A DNA stretch of 64,000 nucleotides, taken from contig JAQWSU010000045.1 in the NCBI GenBank assembly GCA_029243025.1, forward strand, positions 124,001 to 188,000, in the 5' to 3' direction. The DNA is from Pirellulaceae bacterium (GTDB lineage: Bacteria > Planctomycetota > Planctomycetia > Pirellulales > Pirellulaceae). The notes under the pieces are model-generated. The model searched no databases. It saw nothing but the letters and a program-made list of their open reading frames with translations, and was not told the DNA's origin. The translations under genes and the position numbers were made by a program. Shown one piece after another: positions 7,803 to 17,900 of this stretch (its first letter is position 1; each line of letters begins with the position of its first letter).

Positions 7803-10160
7803 TCACGGAAGGATTTGTTCGAAGGACTGATTGAGAACCGGGTATTCCCGCCAATCTCCGTAGTCAAAATGCCACCACTCAAACTTATAAATCGTGAAGC
7901 CCGCCTGCTCCATCGCATCGCGGAGCAATTCTCGATGCCAGCGAGCTCGACTGTCAGCCACGGGATAATCGGGAAAGGATCGTGGAGAAAACTCGTCGTA
8001 ACCAGCGCCCATGGGAACCGGAAGACCGTTACTCAGATTGTACAGGGTTAGATCCACCGCACAGCCTCGATTATGCCGTGAGCCGTTAGCCGGATTTGCG
8101 ACAAAGATTTTTTGATGAGATGGTGTTGCTTCCCAAAACATTTTCGTCACGAACCACGGACGGTAAGCATCATGTATGAGCAATCCGTACCCTTTGTCCT
8201 TCAACCATAAATGCGCGGCAACCAGCGCCTTCGCCGCAGGGCGCTGCAAAAAGGCTCGTGGCTGCTTGTAAAACGCAGCATTCATAAAGTTATTGTTCGA
8301 CGCATAACGAATATCAAGCTTGATTGAACTGTCGAGTGAAGTCACGTCAACCAGATCAGGTTTGCGGTTGGCCTGCCTCAGTTTTGCCGGCATGGTTGCG
8401 TTCGTCGCGACCTCTCGCACTTTCGCAATGGGCTGCCTGGGCGTGATGCGAAACGTTTCCCCATCAACTCGCCCGACAAGGCGTCGTTCGAATGTCACCT
8501 CTGCGGCAATCACTTGCAGGACATCCCCTCGCTGATCGACAGCAAAAACGACTTCCTCATCCTGATAGAGACCGTAATCCGGAAAACGAAACCGCCTAGT
8601 TGCTGAATCTGCATCCGCAGGAATTTCTTTCAAAGGATAATGAAAGGCCCATTCGATCAGACACCACAGTTCCCCATGACGTTCGTAGATAAAGAGCGTG
8701 TTATGGTCCCATCCGTATTCACCCACAAGCCGTACCCAGCGTGATGGCAAGCGCGCCGGCGCATCATTGTTTTCCACACGACGATAGAACTGTCGATTCA
8801 TCTTCCACGTATCGTCATCGATTCGCTCCAACCTTGGTCCGAAACCAAACACATCATCGGCGACCAAATCTGAACCTTGGGCTCGTATCTCCCGTTGCAA
8901 CTCCAAACCAATCATGCTGAGCCGCCCGTTCGACTCCCGCAATTCTACTCGTTGATCAGAGCCCTCTCGCAAATACGTGCCATCCAGCAATCGGGCACGA
9001 CTGATCGGGATCGCCGTGGTGGTTGGAAAAACAGCAAACTCCTCCTGATCGATTTGCAGAGCACCGCTCAATGCATGACGCGCGACACGTCGGACCACGC
9101 CGTTGGTTAAATCTTTGGCTGCGACACAGATAACTGCTAAATCACTTTCAGGCAGAGCGTAAAACTGCGTCGAAAACCCATAGACAGCACCGCCATGCCC
9201 CACTAACTTCTGCCCCTGAAATTCTGAGATATGGAAACCGATCCCAAATCCATCGGACTCATCGGACTGAGGCTTCATTGCCTCTTGCAAAGATTCAGAG
9301 GTCAACAATTGGCCTCGCTCACCACGCCCTTCGTTGAACAAGGCGACCGCAAACTTGCTCAGGTCAATGACCGTCGAATAGAGGTTACCCGCCGGAGAGG
9401 TTCCTAGTTCAAAGGTTGGAGCAGCGAATTTACGACCATCATGTGTCCACATCTGGGCATCAGCCAAACGCTCCCGCAGTGAATTATTTAGGGCGAAACG
9501 ACTGTCCGTCATACCAAGCGGTTGCAGAACATTTTCCCAAATGACTTTCTCGAAACGCTGTTGAGTAACCTCACTGAGGACATGGCCCACCACGGCAACA
9601 CCCGCATTCGAATATTTTGTCCGAGTCGATGGCTGATAGACCAATTTAGTTTGGTTCAAGCTACGCACCGTTGCCAACAACGAAGGCTCCGTTGGGTCGA
9701 AATAATTTCCTACCGGTGGTTCACGAACAAGACCAGCGCGATGAGATGCTAACTGCCGTAAAGTGATCGGAACCCCAAACACATTTGCCGGCGCAAAATC
9801 CGGATCGTAATCCGTCAAAGGCGCGTCAAGGTTCACCTGGCCTTGTTCAACACATTGCAGGATGGCAAGGTCAGTCAACAACTTAGACACGGAGCCAACA
9901 CGATAGACAGTTCGCGCAGTGGCTGGCTGCGTCCGCTCAGCATCAGAAAATCCGAATCCTTCTGCCCATACGATCTCCTTACCAGAAACAACTGCAATAG
10001 ACAGACACGGAATCCCTTTCCCCTTGATTTCGGCCTGAATGATGCCACACAGATGGTCACGAAGCTTTTGATAAGCCTCCGATACAGCAACATTATCTCC
10101 AGCGCAAACCAACGAGTGCGGAAACTGAAACAACAACAATAGGAATAAAACAAATTTCAT
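7803..10160 (-). CDS. Fusion of serine beta-lactamase-type hydrolase and VanX-like D-Ala-D-Ala dipeptidase (M15D)
   Basis: 785 aa from the ATG at 10160, chosen because gagaggtcaatc precedes it and a signal peptide (MKFVLFLLLLFQFPHSLVCA) follows at once; a TTG at 10181 is less likely. Residues about 28-370 are a class C beta-lactamase/penicillin-binding-like serine hydrolase with SVSK (S90, K93), YSN (183-185) and a later HGG. A beta-rich linker follows (about 380-590). Residues about 600-785 are an M15D dipeptidase: SRHNRGCAVD supplies zinc ligands H696 and D703, and FEWWHFDY supplies E761 and H764, with the spacings of VanX. Both halves act on D-amino-acid peptides in their families, so periplasmic peptidoglycan-peptide trimming or recycling is plausible. 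Activity and resistance relevance are not shown by sequence. Confidence 0.9.
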   Translation of the reverse strand: MKFVLFLLLLFQFPHSLVCAGDNVAVSEAYQKLRDHLCGIIQAEIKGKGIPCLSIAVVSGKEIVWAEGFGFSDAERTQPATARTVYRVGSVSKLLTDLAILQCVEQGQVNLDAPLTDYDPDFAPANVFGVPITLRQLASHRAGLVREPPVGNYFDPTEPSLLATVRSLNQTKLVYQPSTRTKYSNAGVAVVGHVLSEVTQQRFEKVIWENVLQPLGMTDSRFALNNSLRERLADAQMWTHDGRKFAAPTFELGTSPAGNLYSTVIDLSKFAVALFNEGRGERGQLLTSESLQEAMKPQSDESDGFGIGFHISEFQGQKLVGHGGAVYGFSTQFYALPESDLAVICVAAKDLTNGVVRRVARHALSGALQIDQEEFAVFPTTTAIPISRARLLDGTYLREGSDQRVELRESNGRLSMIGLELQREIRAQGSDLVADDVFGFGPRLERIDDDTWKMNRQFYRRVENNDAPARLPSRWVRLVGEYGWDHNTLFIYERHGELWCLIEWAFHYPLKEIPADADSATRRFRFPDYGLYQDEEVVFAVDQRGDVLQVIAAEVTFERRLVGRVDGETFRITPRQPIAKVREVATNATMPAKLRQANRKPDLVDVTSLDSSIKLDIRYASNNNFMNAAFYKQPRAFLQRPAAKALVAAHLWLKDKGYGLLIHDAYRPWFVTKMFWEATPSHQKIFVANPANGSRHNRGCAVDLTLYNLSNGLPVPMGAGYDEFSPRSFPDYPVADSRARWHRELLRDAMEQAGFTIYKFEWWHFDYGDWREYPVLNQSFEQILP

Positions 10161-10481
10161 GATTGACCTCTCGCTTGGCAAGTCAGCCTAACGACCTCGC
10201 ATAGATCACTTCTACGATGCATTTCCCTGAATAACGAGACAGCCAACCGTAATTTTGCGACAAATCTCTGAAAACGCAGTATTTTTTTGACTATTGGAAC
10301 CTATTCAACCACAATCGGCGTGCATTCCAAATGTCCGTTTTCGCAAGTCAGCGACGATTCCGCATTAAACAGCAATCGCTCAAACACCAATCGCTCAAAC
10401 AGGAACCCGCTCGTTGTGTGAGGCAAAAAGGACGAAAACGCCTACTTAACATCATGTTTTATTTTGCAAAGTGAATGACAA
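10161..10481. other. Intergenic region between divergent genes
   Basis: 320 bases separating the minus-strand hydrolase and the plus-strand PEP-CTERM gene; it should hold both promoters, none of which I can assign firmly. A short direct repeat (caatcgctcaaaca twice, about 10372-10405) is visible. No coding potential is seen. Confidence 0.5.
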
Positions 10482-11873
10482 ATGAGAATTAAATTCGCAT
10501 TATGCGTTGGGGCTGTCTTTTCCTTCGCTATTTTGATTCCCGAAGTGTCAGCTGGCCCGAAGGGAACCGTATTGGTACCCGCCATTCAATCGGGTTCAAT
10601 TACCATTGACGGAAAATTCGATGATTGGCCGCTCGCAAGCTACACGACCGTGGCGCGGCAGCCCGTTTATCCCGAAGCGTTAGAGAACGAATCAACAGAT
10701 GCTTTCGGCGATCATATCGTTTGGGAATTAGATCGAATCGCTGGGTTCAATGGTTCAATTGCTGCTGACTGGGATCCTGAGTCTCTGTCAGAATTCGGGG
10801 CGTCCGTTTACTTTGGTTACGATGAAAATTTCCTTTACGGACTAGGTGTTTTCATTGACGACGAGGTGAATGGCTCACGTGACGAAGGCGGCTTTTCAAA
10901 TTTCCTAAATGACGGATTGGAAATCTTCATTGACGCCAAAGGCGACAGTGATGATCCAGCGGACGAAGCCGCATTCCCGAACTTTGATACCGAATTCGAT
11001 GAAGAAGACTTAGGAGTCACAGCCAACACGGATGACTTCCAACTGACTGTTGGTGTCAATGAGTTTTTCGAAGGTGGCGCCGAGCAACATCTAGAACGTG
11101 GCGGTGATCCGGACATTATCAAGGAAGGATATCTCGACATCCGCGGAGAGACTGATCTTAGCTCGGTCGGCGGCAAAGACATTGCTCTGGAGCAGTATTC
11201 CAATTTGGGCGAAGCGGGCGCTCAAAATCCTGAAGTGCTTGCCAATCCCGATGCCGCATTGAGCGGATACGCAGTCGAATGGGTTGTTCCTTTCAACCTG
11301 GTCGACGGTTTCACTCCTGATCATGACATGGGCTTCGAAATCTTTTTCCGCGACACAGATGATCCCGATGATCCTGATCCCGGAATGGGCGGTGCAGGAA
11401 TCTTCTGGACGGATTGGACACAAAACGAAATCGTGGGCAGCGACCTGGAAGCCGAAATTCCAACCGGTTTGTTCCATACAGGCACCTGGGGAAAACTGCA
11501 GTTTGTCGGAAGCCTGGATCCAACCGTTCGCCTCGATGATGGCTCATTAACAGATCCTACCGAGCGTGCCGATTACGTGCACGATGTTCTCGGCACTTGG
11601 ATTGGTGACTCAAACTTTGACGGCGAATTCAATTCGACCGACTTCGTTGTAGTCTTTACGGCTGGCCAGTATGAAGACGATTTGGAAGGCAATTCAACCT
11701 GGGCCACAGGCGATTGGAATGGCGACAGCGAGTTCAATTCCAGCGATTTCGTCGCAGCCTTTGGAGACGCTGGTTACGAAGCGGGTGTGCGTGCGGCAGC
11801 AGCGGTCCCCGAACCGAGCAGTTTCGTACTTCTCTTGATCGGTATTCTGGGGTTCGTCCGTCGTCGACGTTAA
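10482..11873 (+). CDS. PEP-CTERM protein with CBM9-like sugar-binding domain and paired dockerin-like repeats
   Basis: 463 aa. Signal peptide at residues 1-24 (MRIKFALCVGAVFSFAILIPEVSA). Residues about 30-340 resemble the carbohydrate-binding family 9-like fold: ITIDGKFDDWPLASY start, acidic strands (FLYGLGVFIDDEVNG), YAVEWVVPFNLV. Residues about 370-445 hold two calcium-loop-like repeats, NFDGEFNSTDFVVVF and GDSEFNSSDFVAAF. The end VPEPSSFVLLLIGILGFVRRRR is a textbook PEP-CTERM signal (PEP motif, hydrophobic helix, Arg tail), recognised by an exosortase that is not encoded here. Export and surface anchoring follow from the family; sugar binding is inferred. Confidence 0.9.
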   Translation: MRIKFALCVGAVFSFAILIPEVSAGPKGTVLVPAIQSGSITIDGKFDDWPLASYTTVARQPVYPEALENESTDAFGDHIVWELDRIAGFNGSIAADWDPESLSEFGASVYFGYDENFLYGLGVFIDDEVNGSRDEGGFSNFLNDGLEIFIDAKGDSDDPADEAAFPNFDTEFDEEDLGVTANTDDFQLTVGVNEFFEGGAEQHLERGGDPDIIKEGYLDIRGETDLSSVGGKDIALEQYSNLGEAGAQNPEVLANPDAALSGYAVEWVVPFNLVDGFTPDHDMGFEIFFRDTDDPDDPDPGMGGAGIFWTDWTQNEIVGSDLEAEIPTGLFHTGTWGKLQFVGSLDPTVRLDDGSLTDPTERADYVHDVLGTWIGDSNFDGEFNSTDFVVVFTAGQYEDDLEGNSTWATGDWNGDSEFNSSDFVAAFGDAGYEAGVRAAAAVPEPSSFVLLLIGILGFVRRRR

Positions 11874-12283
11874 ACGTTTTGCCTGATCAAGTATCGCCCC
11901 ATCCATGTGGCGATTGAAAATTGTTCGGACAAGCTCTCGTCAAAACTGCTTGCACGAAAAGCGTGAATAACAACGATCGGCGGCGGATTGCCCCTCCGAT
12001 CAATGATGATGATGAAACACGCCAGCTTTGGAGCTGGCGTGTTTTTTTGGTCACTTTCCACGCAAAGCTGCACCGCTGTGAAGGCAACAAGTATTAATTG
12101 CAACTTGCTATTCGCTGCTTGAATCATCTCCAACGCAGCTGGTTGTAGCGCACCACTCCGTTCAATCCAAGAAATTCGCAGGTGACATTCCACTCCATCC
12201 ACCTCTGCGAATCCACAGGTTAGGTTGTTGTGAATGACGACGACTCTTGTCACGCTCCTGACGAATCATGTTACAATTCGGCA
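11874..12283. other. Intergenic region with a terminator
   Basis: 410 bases between the PEP-CTERM gene and the first of two paralogues. Apart from the intrinsic terminator at 12017-12048, no feature was recognised. The right part should carry the promoter of the 12284 gene. Confidence 0.5.
12017..12048 (+). terminator. Intrinsic terminator after the PEP-CTERM gene
   Basis: Perfect 11-bp stem acacgccagct / agctggcgtgt with a four-base loop (ttgg), followed by a run of seven T. It lies about 145 bases after the stop at 11873 and points rightward. Confidence 0.9.
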
Positions 12284-13480
12284 ATGACACGTGCACTCAA
12301 TATTGCCGCCGTTGTGACAGAGTATCGCAAGTATTCCCACGCTCAACATATTGTTGATCGCTTTCTCTATGGTTATGGCTGGAATGGCAAGCACCATCGG
12401 CCCGCCATGCAGATCGTATCGATGTACACGGACCAATGTCCGGAAAGCGATCTTAGTCGAGATCGCGAACGCGAGTTCGACCAGCTAAAAATCTATCCTA
12501 CGGTGGCCGAGGCCTTAACGCGCGGTGGTGATTCCCTGGCTGTCGACGGTGTACTGCTGATTGGTGAACATGGCGACTATCCAACCAACGAGAAGGGACA
12601 GCGGCTATATCCGCGTTACGAGCTCTTCCAGCAGATCACTTCGGTTTTTCGTGACAGTGGAAGATCCGTACCCGTTTTCAATGACAAGCACCTTTCATGG
12701 AATTGGAGATGGGCAGAAGAAATGGTCGCCACAGCGCGAGAATTAAATTTCCCACTCCTCGCCGGCTCATCTCTTCCATTAGCTCGCCGGCTACCAGAAC
12801 TCGAAATCCCACGAGACGCCAAAGTCAAGGAAGTCATGAGTGTCGCCTTGGGCTCGCCTGACTCTTACGACTTTCACGCCTTAGAAGTGATTCAGTCCAT
12901 GGTAGAAAGACGGGTAGGCGGAGAAACGGGTGTGATTTCCATGCACGCATTAAAGGGCAAAGCCGTTTGGGATGCGATGGCGACAGAGTCCTGGGATGCG
13001 GGCGGCTGGGACCCTCAGTTGCTGGAAGGCTGCCTAAGCCGAAGCCACAAACTCAAATCGGCGCGTGACACATACAGCCATCGTCTTCCAACTCTGGCCG
13101 AACTTCGTGCTCAACACCCAAATCCGGTTGCCTATCGCTTTCAATATGCTGATGGCTTGAAGGCGACCATGTTACTGGCGGACGGATTGGTCAGTGATTT
13201 CACCTTTGCAGCGAAAATTGAATCGCAGCCGAAACCCGTGTCAACGCTGATGTTTCTGCCGTATTACGATTTGCAGAATTTCTTCAGCCCTCAGGTTAAT
13301 CATATTGAGAAACTTTTCCAGAGCGGCCAACCCGCTTATCCGATCGAGCGGACTCTGCTTACGACAGGACTAACCGCAGCCGGCGTTGACTCCCTCTTCC
13401 GCGGGCAGCGTCGGATCATGACACCCCACCTGCGATTCGCCTATCAGCCAGCAGACGAGTCAACCTACTGGAGAACCTAA
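12284..13480 (+). CDS. Conserved planctomycete protein of unknown function (first of a tandem pair)
   Basis: 398 aa from ATG 12284 (MTRALNIAAVVTEYRKYSHAQHIVDRFL); 12230 is an alternative but adds an unconserved leader. No signal peptide, so probably cytoplasmic. It shares long blocks with its downstream neighbour: SHAQHxVDRFLxGY, LAVDGVLLIxEHGxYPxNEKGQ, RSVPVFNDKHLS, PLxAGSSLPxxxRLP, DFHALExxQxMxERRxGGETGV. The fold is not recognised; alternation of predicted strands and helices would suit an oxidoreductase- or amidohydrolase-like alpha/beta protein, but that is guesswork. One base separates its stop from the next start, so the pair is co-transcribed. Confidence 0.8.
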   Translation: MTRALNIAAVVTEYRKYSHAQHIVDRFLYGYGWNGKHHRPAMQIVSMYTDQCPESDLSRDREREFDQLKIYPTVAEALTRGGDSLAVDGVLLIGEHGDYPTNEKGQRLYPRYELFQQITSVFRDSGRSVPVFNDKHLSWNWRWAEEMVATARELNFPLLAGSSLPLARRLPELEIPRDAKVKEVMSVALGSPDSYDFHALEVIQSMVERRVGGETGVISMHALKGKAVWDAMATESWDAGGWDPQLLEGCLSRSHKLKSARDTYSHRLPTLAELRAQHPNPVAYRFQYADGLKATMLLADGLVSDFTFAAKIESQPKPVSTLMFLPYYDLQNFFSPQVNHIEKLFQSGQPAYPIERTLLTTGLTAAGVDSLFRGQRRIMTPHLRFAYQPADESTYWRT

Positions 13481-13481
13481 C

Positions 13482-14756
13482 ATGTATACGCGTCGTGCTT
13501 TTCTTGGCACCACTGCGGCCACAACGCTGGCCACAACGCTGACTGGCAACAACGAAGCTGCCGAAGGTCGCAAACAAAAAATTGCGGTCGTAACGACGGC
13601 ATGGCATTTCCAATCGCATGCCCAACACATGGTTGATCGCTTCCTTGTCGGCTATCCTCATGAAGGCGAATGGCACCATCCCCAGTGCCAAGTGGTCGCC
13701 GCTTATGTCGATCAAACACCGGATGGCGACCTGTCAGAGCAACGTGCTGCTGAGTTTGGTTTTCAAATCTACCCGACCATCGATCAAGCCCTGCGACAAG
13801 GCACTGATAAACTGGCAGTCGATGGGGTTTTGCTGATTGCTGAACACGGAGAATATCCTCGCAACGAAAAAGGGCAAATCCTTTATCCTCGCAGCGAATT
13901 CTTTCAGCAAATCGTCAACGTCTTCGAAAAAGATGGTCGCTCGGTTCCGGTTTTCAATGACAAGCATTTGTCTTATCGTTTCGACTTGGCCAAACAAATG
14001 GTGGACAACGCTCATCAGCTTTCATTCCCTTTGATGGCCGGTTCGTCTTTGCCAGTCACCTGGCGTTTACCCTCCGTTGAAATGCCAGCAAATTGCCGAG
14101 TACGCGAGGCACTCATGGTGGGCTGTGGCGGATCCGACGCGATGGACTTTCATGCACTGGAGGCCATGCAGTGCATGCTCGAGCGGCGGCGTGGAGGCGA
14201 AACGGGAGTGAAGTCGGTTCAGGTCGTTGTTGGCGAACAAGTCTGGAAAACGGGCAAACAGGGAGTCTGGTCTCGTGACCTGTTGGAAATGGCACTCTCC
14301 CGCAGTAACGAATTGCAGGGAATCAGCCGCACAGAGGCCAAACCCCAAGATCTGACTCGCAGCGGCCAGTTGCAAGAGTTGGTGAACGATCCGGTCGCCT
14401 ATTTCATCGAGTACATCGACGGTACGCGAGCTACCCTGCTGATGCTCAACGGCGCTGTGGCAGATTACACTTTCGCCGCCAACGCTGTCGATGAAAATCA
14501 ACGAAGTCACAAACTTTCAACACTTTTTTACCTGCCACCCACGCCCAACGTCACCTATTCTGCAGAGCTGATGAATCGGGTCGAACATATGTTGATAACG
14601 GGTAAGTCGCAGTATCCGGTTGAGCGCACTTTGCTAGTGAGCGGCATGCTCGAAAGCTGCCTGGAATCCAAGCACCTCAACGGCGTAACCGTTTCCACAC
14701 CCCACTTGGCCGTAAGGTATGAACCGACGGCCGAATCTCAGTTTGCTCGCAGCTAA
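13482..14756 (+). CDS. Tat-exported paralogue of the preceding gene, function unknown
   Basis: 424 aa. The N-terminus MYTRRAFLGTTAATTLATTL is a twin-arginine signal (TRRAFLG). The mature part is colinear with the preceding protein (blocks WHFQSHAQHMVDRFLVGYP, DGVLLIAEHGEYPRNEKGQ, RSVPVFNDKHLS, LMAGSSLPVTWRLP, DFHALEAMQCMLERRRGGETGV). So this locus has a cytoplasmic and a periplasmic version of one protein side by side, starting one base after the first ends. The conserved His, Asp and Glu residues could be ligands or catalytic residues, but no family is recognised. The next gene downstream is a large periplasmic cytochrome, which suggests a shared pathway. Confidence 0.85.
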   Translation: MYTRRAFLGTTAATTLATTLTGNNEAAEGRKQKIAVVTTAWHFQSHAQHMVDRFLVGYPHEGEWHHPQCQVVAAYVDQTPDGDLSEQRAAEFGFQIYPTIDQALRQGTDKLAVDGVLLIAEHGEYPRNEKGQILYPRSEFFQQIVNVFEKDGRSVPVFNDKHLSYRFDLAKQMVDNAHQLSFPLMAGSSLPVTWRLPSVEMPANCRVREALMVGCGGSDAMDFHALEAMQCMLERRRGGETGVKSVQVVVGEQVWKTGKQGVWSRDLLEMALSRSNELQGISRTEAKPQDLTRSGQLQELVNDPVAYFIEYIDGTRATLLMLNGAVADYTFAANAVDENQRSHKLSTLFYLPPTPNVTYSAELMNRVEHMLITGKSQYPVERTLLVSGMLESCLESKHLNGVTVSTPHLAVRYEPTAESQFARS

Positions 14757-14911
14757 ACGTTGGAGACTTTTGTCTTACACAGCCTAATCACCCAAGGGAC
14801 TTTGGTAAAACGGTTGTGCAAAGCAGGGCCATCAAAGAGAATAGGCAGAGGAGCTTTTCTCCCTGCGCGCAGCGTCTTCACCCCATCACCTTTCCGAAGT
14901 TGATTCATCGA

Positions 14912-17900
14912 ATGAGCATTTCTTATCGCAAACGACTCTCGCGCGCCTGGCTTTTCTCTCTGTTGCTTCTGCTGTCATTATTTTCCGTGACAACGAAACG
15001 GGTAACGGCACAAAATAGCGGCAAGCTGCTGGTCGATCAGTTACGAGCGATCGACCAATCCCAGCTTGTGGATGATGCGATGGAACGGGGTGATGCACAA
15101 CGGGGCGCGATTTTGTTCCACCAGGCCCAGATGCAATGCGCGAAATGTCATGCAACAGGTCGAGAGGCATCGTTACTGGGTCCTAATCTGTCTCGATATG
15201 ACGAGAAGGTAGTACGGACGCATTTGATCGAATCGATGCTGGACCCCTCCAAAAAGATCCGGGAAGGGTTCCAAACCGTCGTGGTCTTGACTGCCGACGG
15301 AATTTCAACGACCGGAATTCTGGCAGCCGATCGGGGCGATCGCTTGGTTGTCCGCGATGCCTCGAACGATGGTCGTGAAATGGAACTCCGCAAACAGGAG
15401 CTCGAGGACTGGTCCTTATCGGAGCTTTCGTTGATGCCCGAGGGTCTTGTGAATCAACTTGGCACTCGACAACAGTTTTACGATTTGGCCCGATACGTCA
15501 TTGAGATTGCGGAACAAGGCCCTAAACGTGCAGAAGAACTCGAACCGCCTGCCGCTCTGACGCAATTGCCTCCCTTACCCGAATACGAAAAAGACGTAGA
15601 TCATCGCGGCATGATCGCTACCTTTGACGCAGAATCACTGCAACGGGGACAGAAGATCTACAATCGCGTCTGCGCGAACTGCCACGGTACGATCGAGCGA
15701 GAGGGATCTCTGCCGACGGCTCCTCGTTTTGCCACGGGAAAGTTGAAGAACGGGAGCGACCCCTACCGGCTCTACCAAACACTGACTCATGGATACGGCA
15801 TGATGATGTCGCAACGCTGGATGGTGCCTCAACAAAAATATGATGTCATTCACTACATGCGTGAGTCCTATTTCAAGAAACGCAATCCCAGTTTGTACCG
15901 TGGCATTGATGCCAATTATTTGGCCAACGTGCCGTCCGGTACGACTCGTGGTCCAAAGCCCATTCGCCTAGAACCTTACGTGGTGATGGACTACGGACCT
16001 TCGCTGATCCATACGTACGAAATTCAATTAAATAACCCGGGCGACGAAGAACGGGTCGGATGGAATCTTGGCCGTGGTCCGAATGCAGGCGATCCCTGGG
16101 CAAATCCCGATGAGTACTTTGCCCCAGGTGAAGCGCCAAACTTTGCCTATAAGGGAATTGCCGTACGCTTGGATCCTGGCGCAGGCGGGATTTCACGCGG
16201 TGCCCAATGGATGGTCTTTGACCACGACACGCTGAGTGTCCAGGCCGGTTGGAGTGGCACGGGATTCATTGATTACAGCTGTATCCAATTCGATGGAAAG
16301 CATGGCTGTCACAATCGCTTGGTGGGAGAAATCGACTTTGAGAATCCAATCGGCCCGGGTTGGGCACAACCGCTTACCGGCAGCTTTACCGATCCGCGAC
16401 CGGTCGGCCGCGATGGCAGACCTTATGGGCCAATTCCCCGCGATTGGGGTCGCTACCGCGGACTGTATCATCACGGCCAACGCACCATCCTGTCGTACTC
16501 CGTGGGCGGCGCTGCCATCTTAGAAATGCCAGGCCAACTGAGCAACGAAGACGAGGCACCGATTTTCACGCGACAGTTGTCGATTGGACCCGCAGCACAT
16601 CGTCTCAGCTTGCGAGTCGCACCCGAAGGCAACACAGTATTGGTCCGGGGAAGTGACGAGACGGAGATCGATCAACGCGATGGCTTCATCGTCATCGACA
16701 TCCCAGCCCGCGATGCGACCATCAATGTGGAAGTGCTCATCTCAAGCGCAGCGATCAACATCAATGAAAACAACCTGCCCGACTTGATCGACCTGCGCAC
16801 ACTGACAAAGGGCGGACCACCTCGATGGCCACAACGAGTTACGACTCAAATCGAAACGGAATTCGACAAAGTGTTCACGGTCGACAGATTGACGTTGCCT
16901 ACTGACAATCCTTGGAATTGTCAGGTAAGGGCTACTGGCTTGGACTTCTACAAGGACGGCAAACGTGCAGCCCTTTGCACTTGGGATGGCGATGTATGGA
17001 TCATTAACGGGGTCGACCAGGCGTCTGGCGAACTTGTCTGGCAAAGAATTGCATCAGGCTTATTCCAGCCACTCGGACTTAAGATTATTGACGACCAAAT
17101 CTTCGTGACCTGTCGCGATCAAATTGTGATTCCTCGCGATTTGAATGGTGACAACGAAACTGACTACTATGAGTGTTTCAACAATGACCACCAAGTCACG
17201 GAACATTTCCATGAATTTGCAATGGGCCTTCAGGCCGATGAAGAAGGCAATCTGTATTACGCCAAAAGCGCTCGACACGCGAAGCGCGCTGTAGTCCCTC
17301 ACCACGGTACATTATTAAAAGTCACTGCCGACGGGGAACGGACCGAAGTGATTGCGACTGGATTCCGCGCCGCAAATGGCGTCTGCATCAACCCCGACGG
17401 TTCGTTCTTTGTGACCGATCAAGAAGGGCACTGGAATCCCAAAAACCGAATCAATCGGGTCACCCAAGGGGGCTTCTACGGAAACATGTATGGATACACT
17501 GACGCCACCGATCCAGCCGATGAAGCGATGGAGCAGCCGTTGTGTTGGATCACGAATGCCTTCGATCGTTCCCCAGCCGAGTTATTGTGGGTCCCCAAAG
17601 GCAGCTGGGGACAGCTCAGCGGTTCACTCCTAAACCTCTCTTATGGTTACGGGAAGATCTTTATCGTGCCCTACCAACAGGTGGGCAACCGCATGCAAGG
17701 TGGCATGTGCGAACTGCCGATTCCAATGTTTTCGTCCGGATTGGTTCGTGGTCGATTCCATCCAGAAACGGATGACTTGTTTGTCTGCGGAATGTTTTCC
17801 TGGGCCGGAAGCCGACAAGCACCGGGGTGTTTTCACCGAGTGCGTTACCGGGGCAAACCGTCTCACTTACCTGTTCATTTAAACGCCTACGAACAAACAC

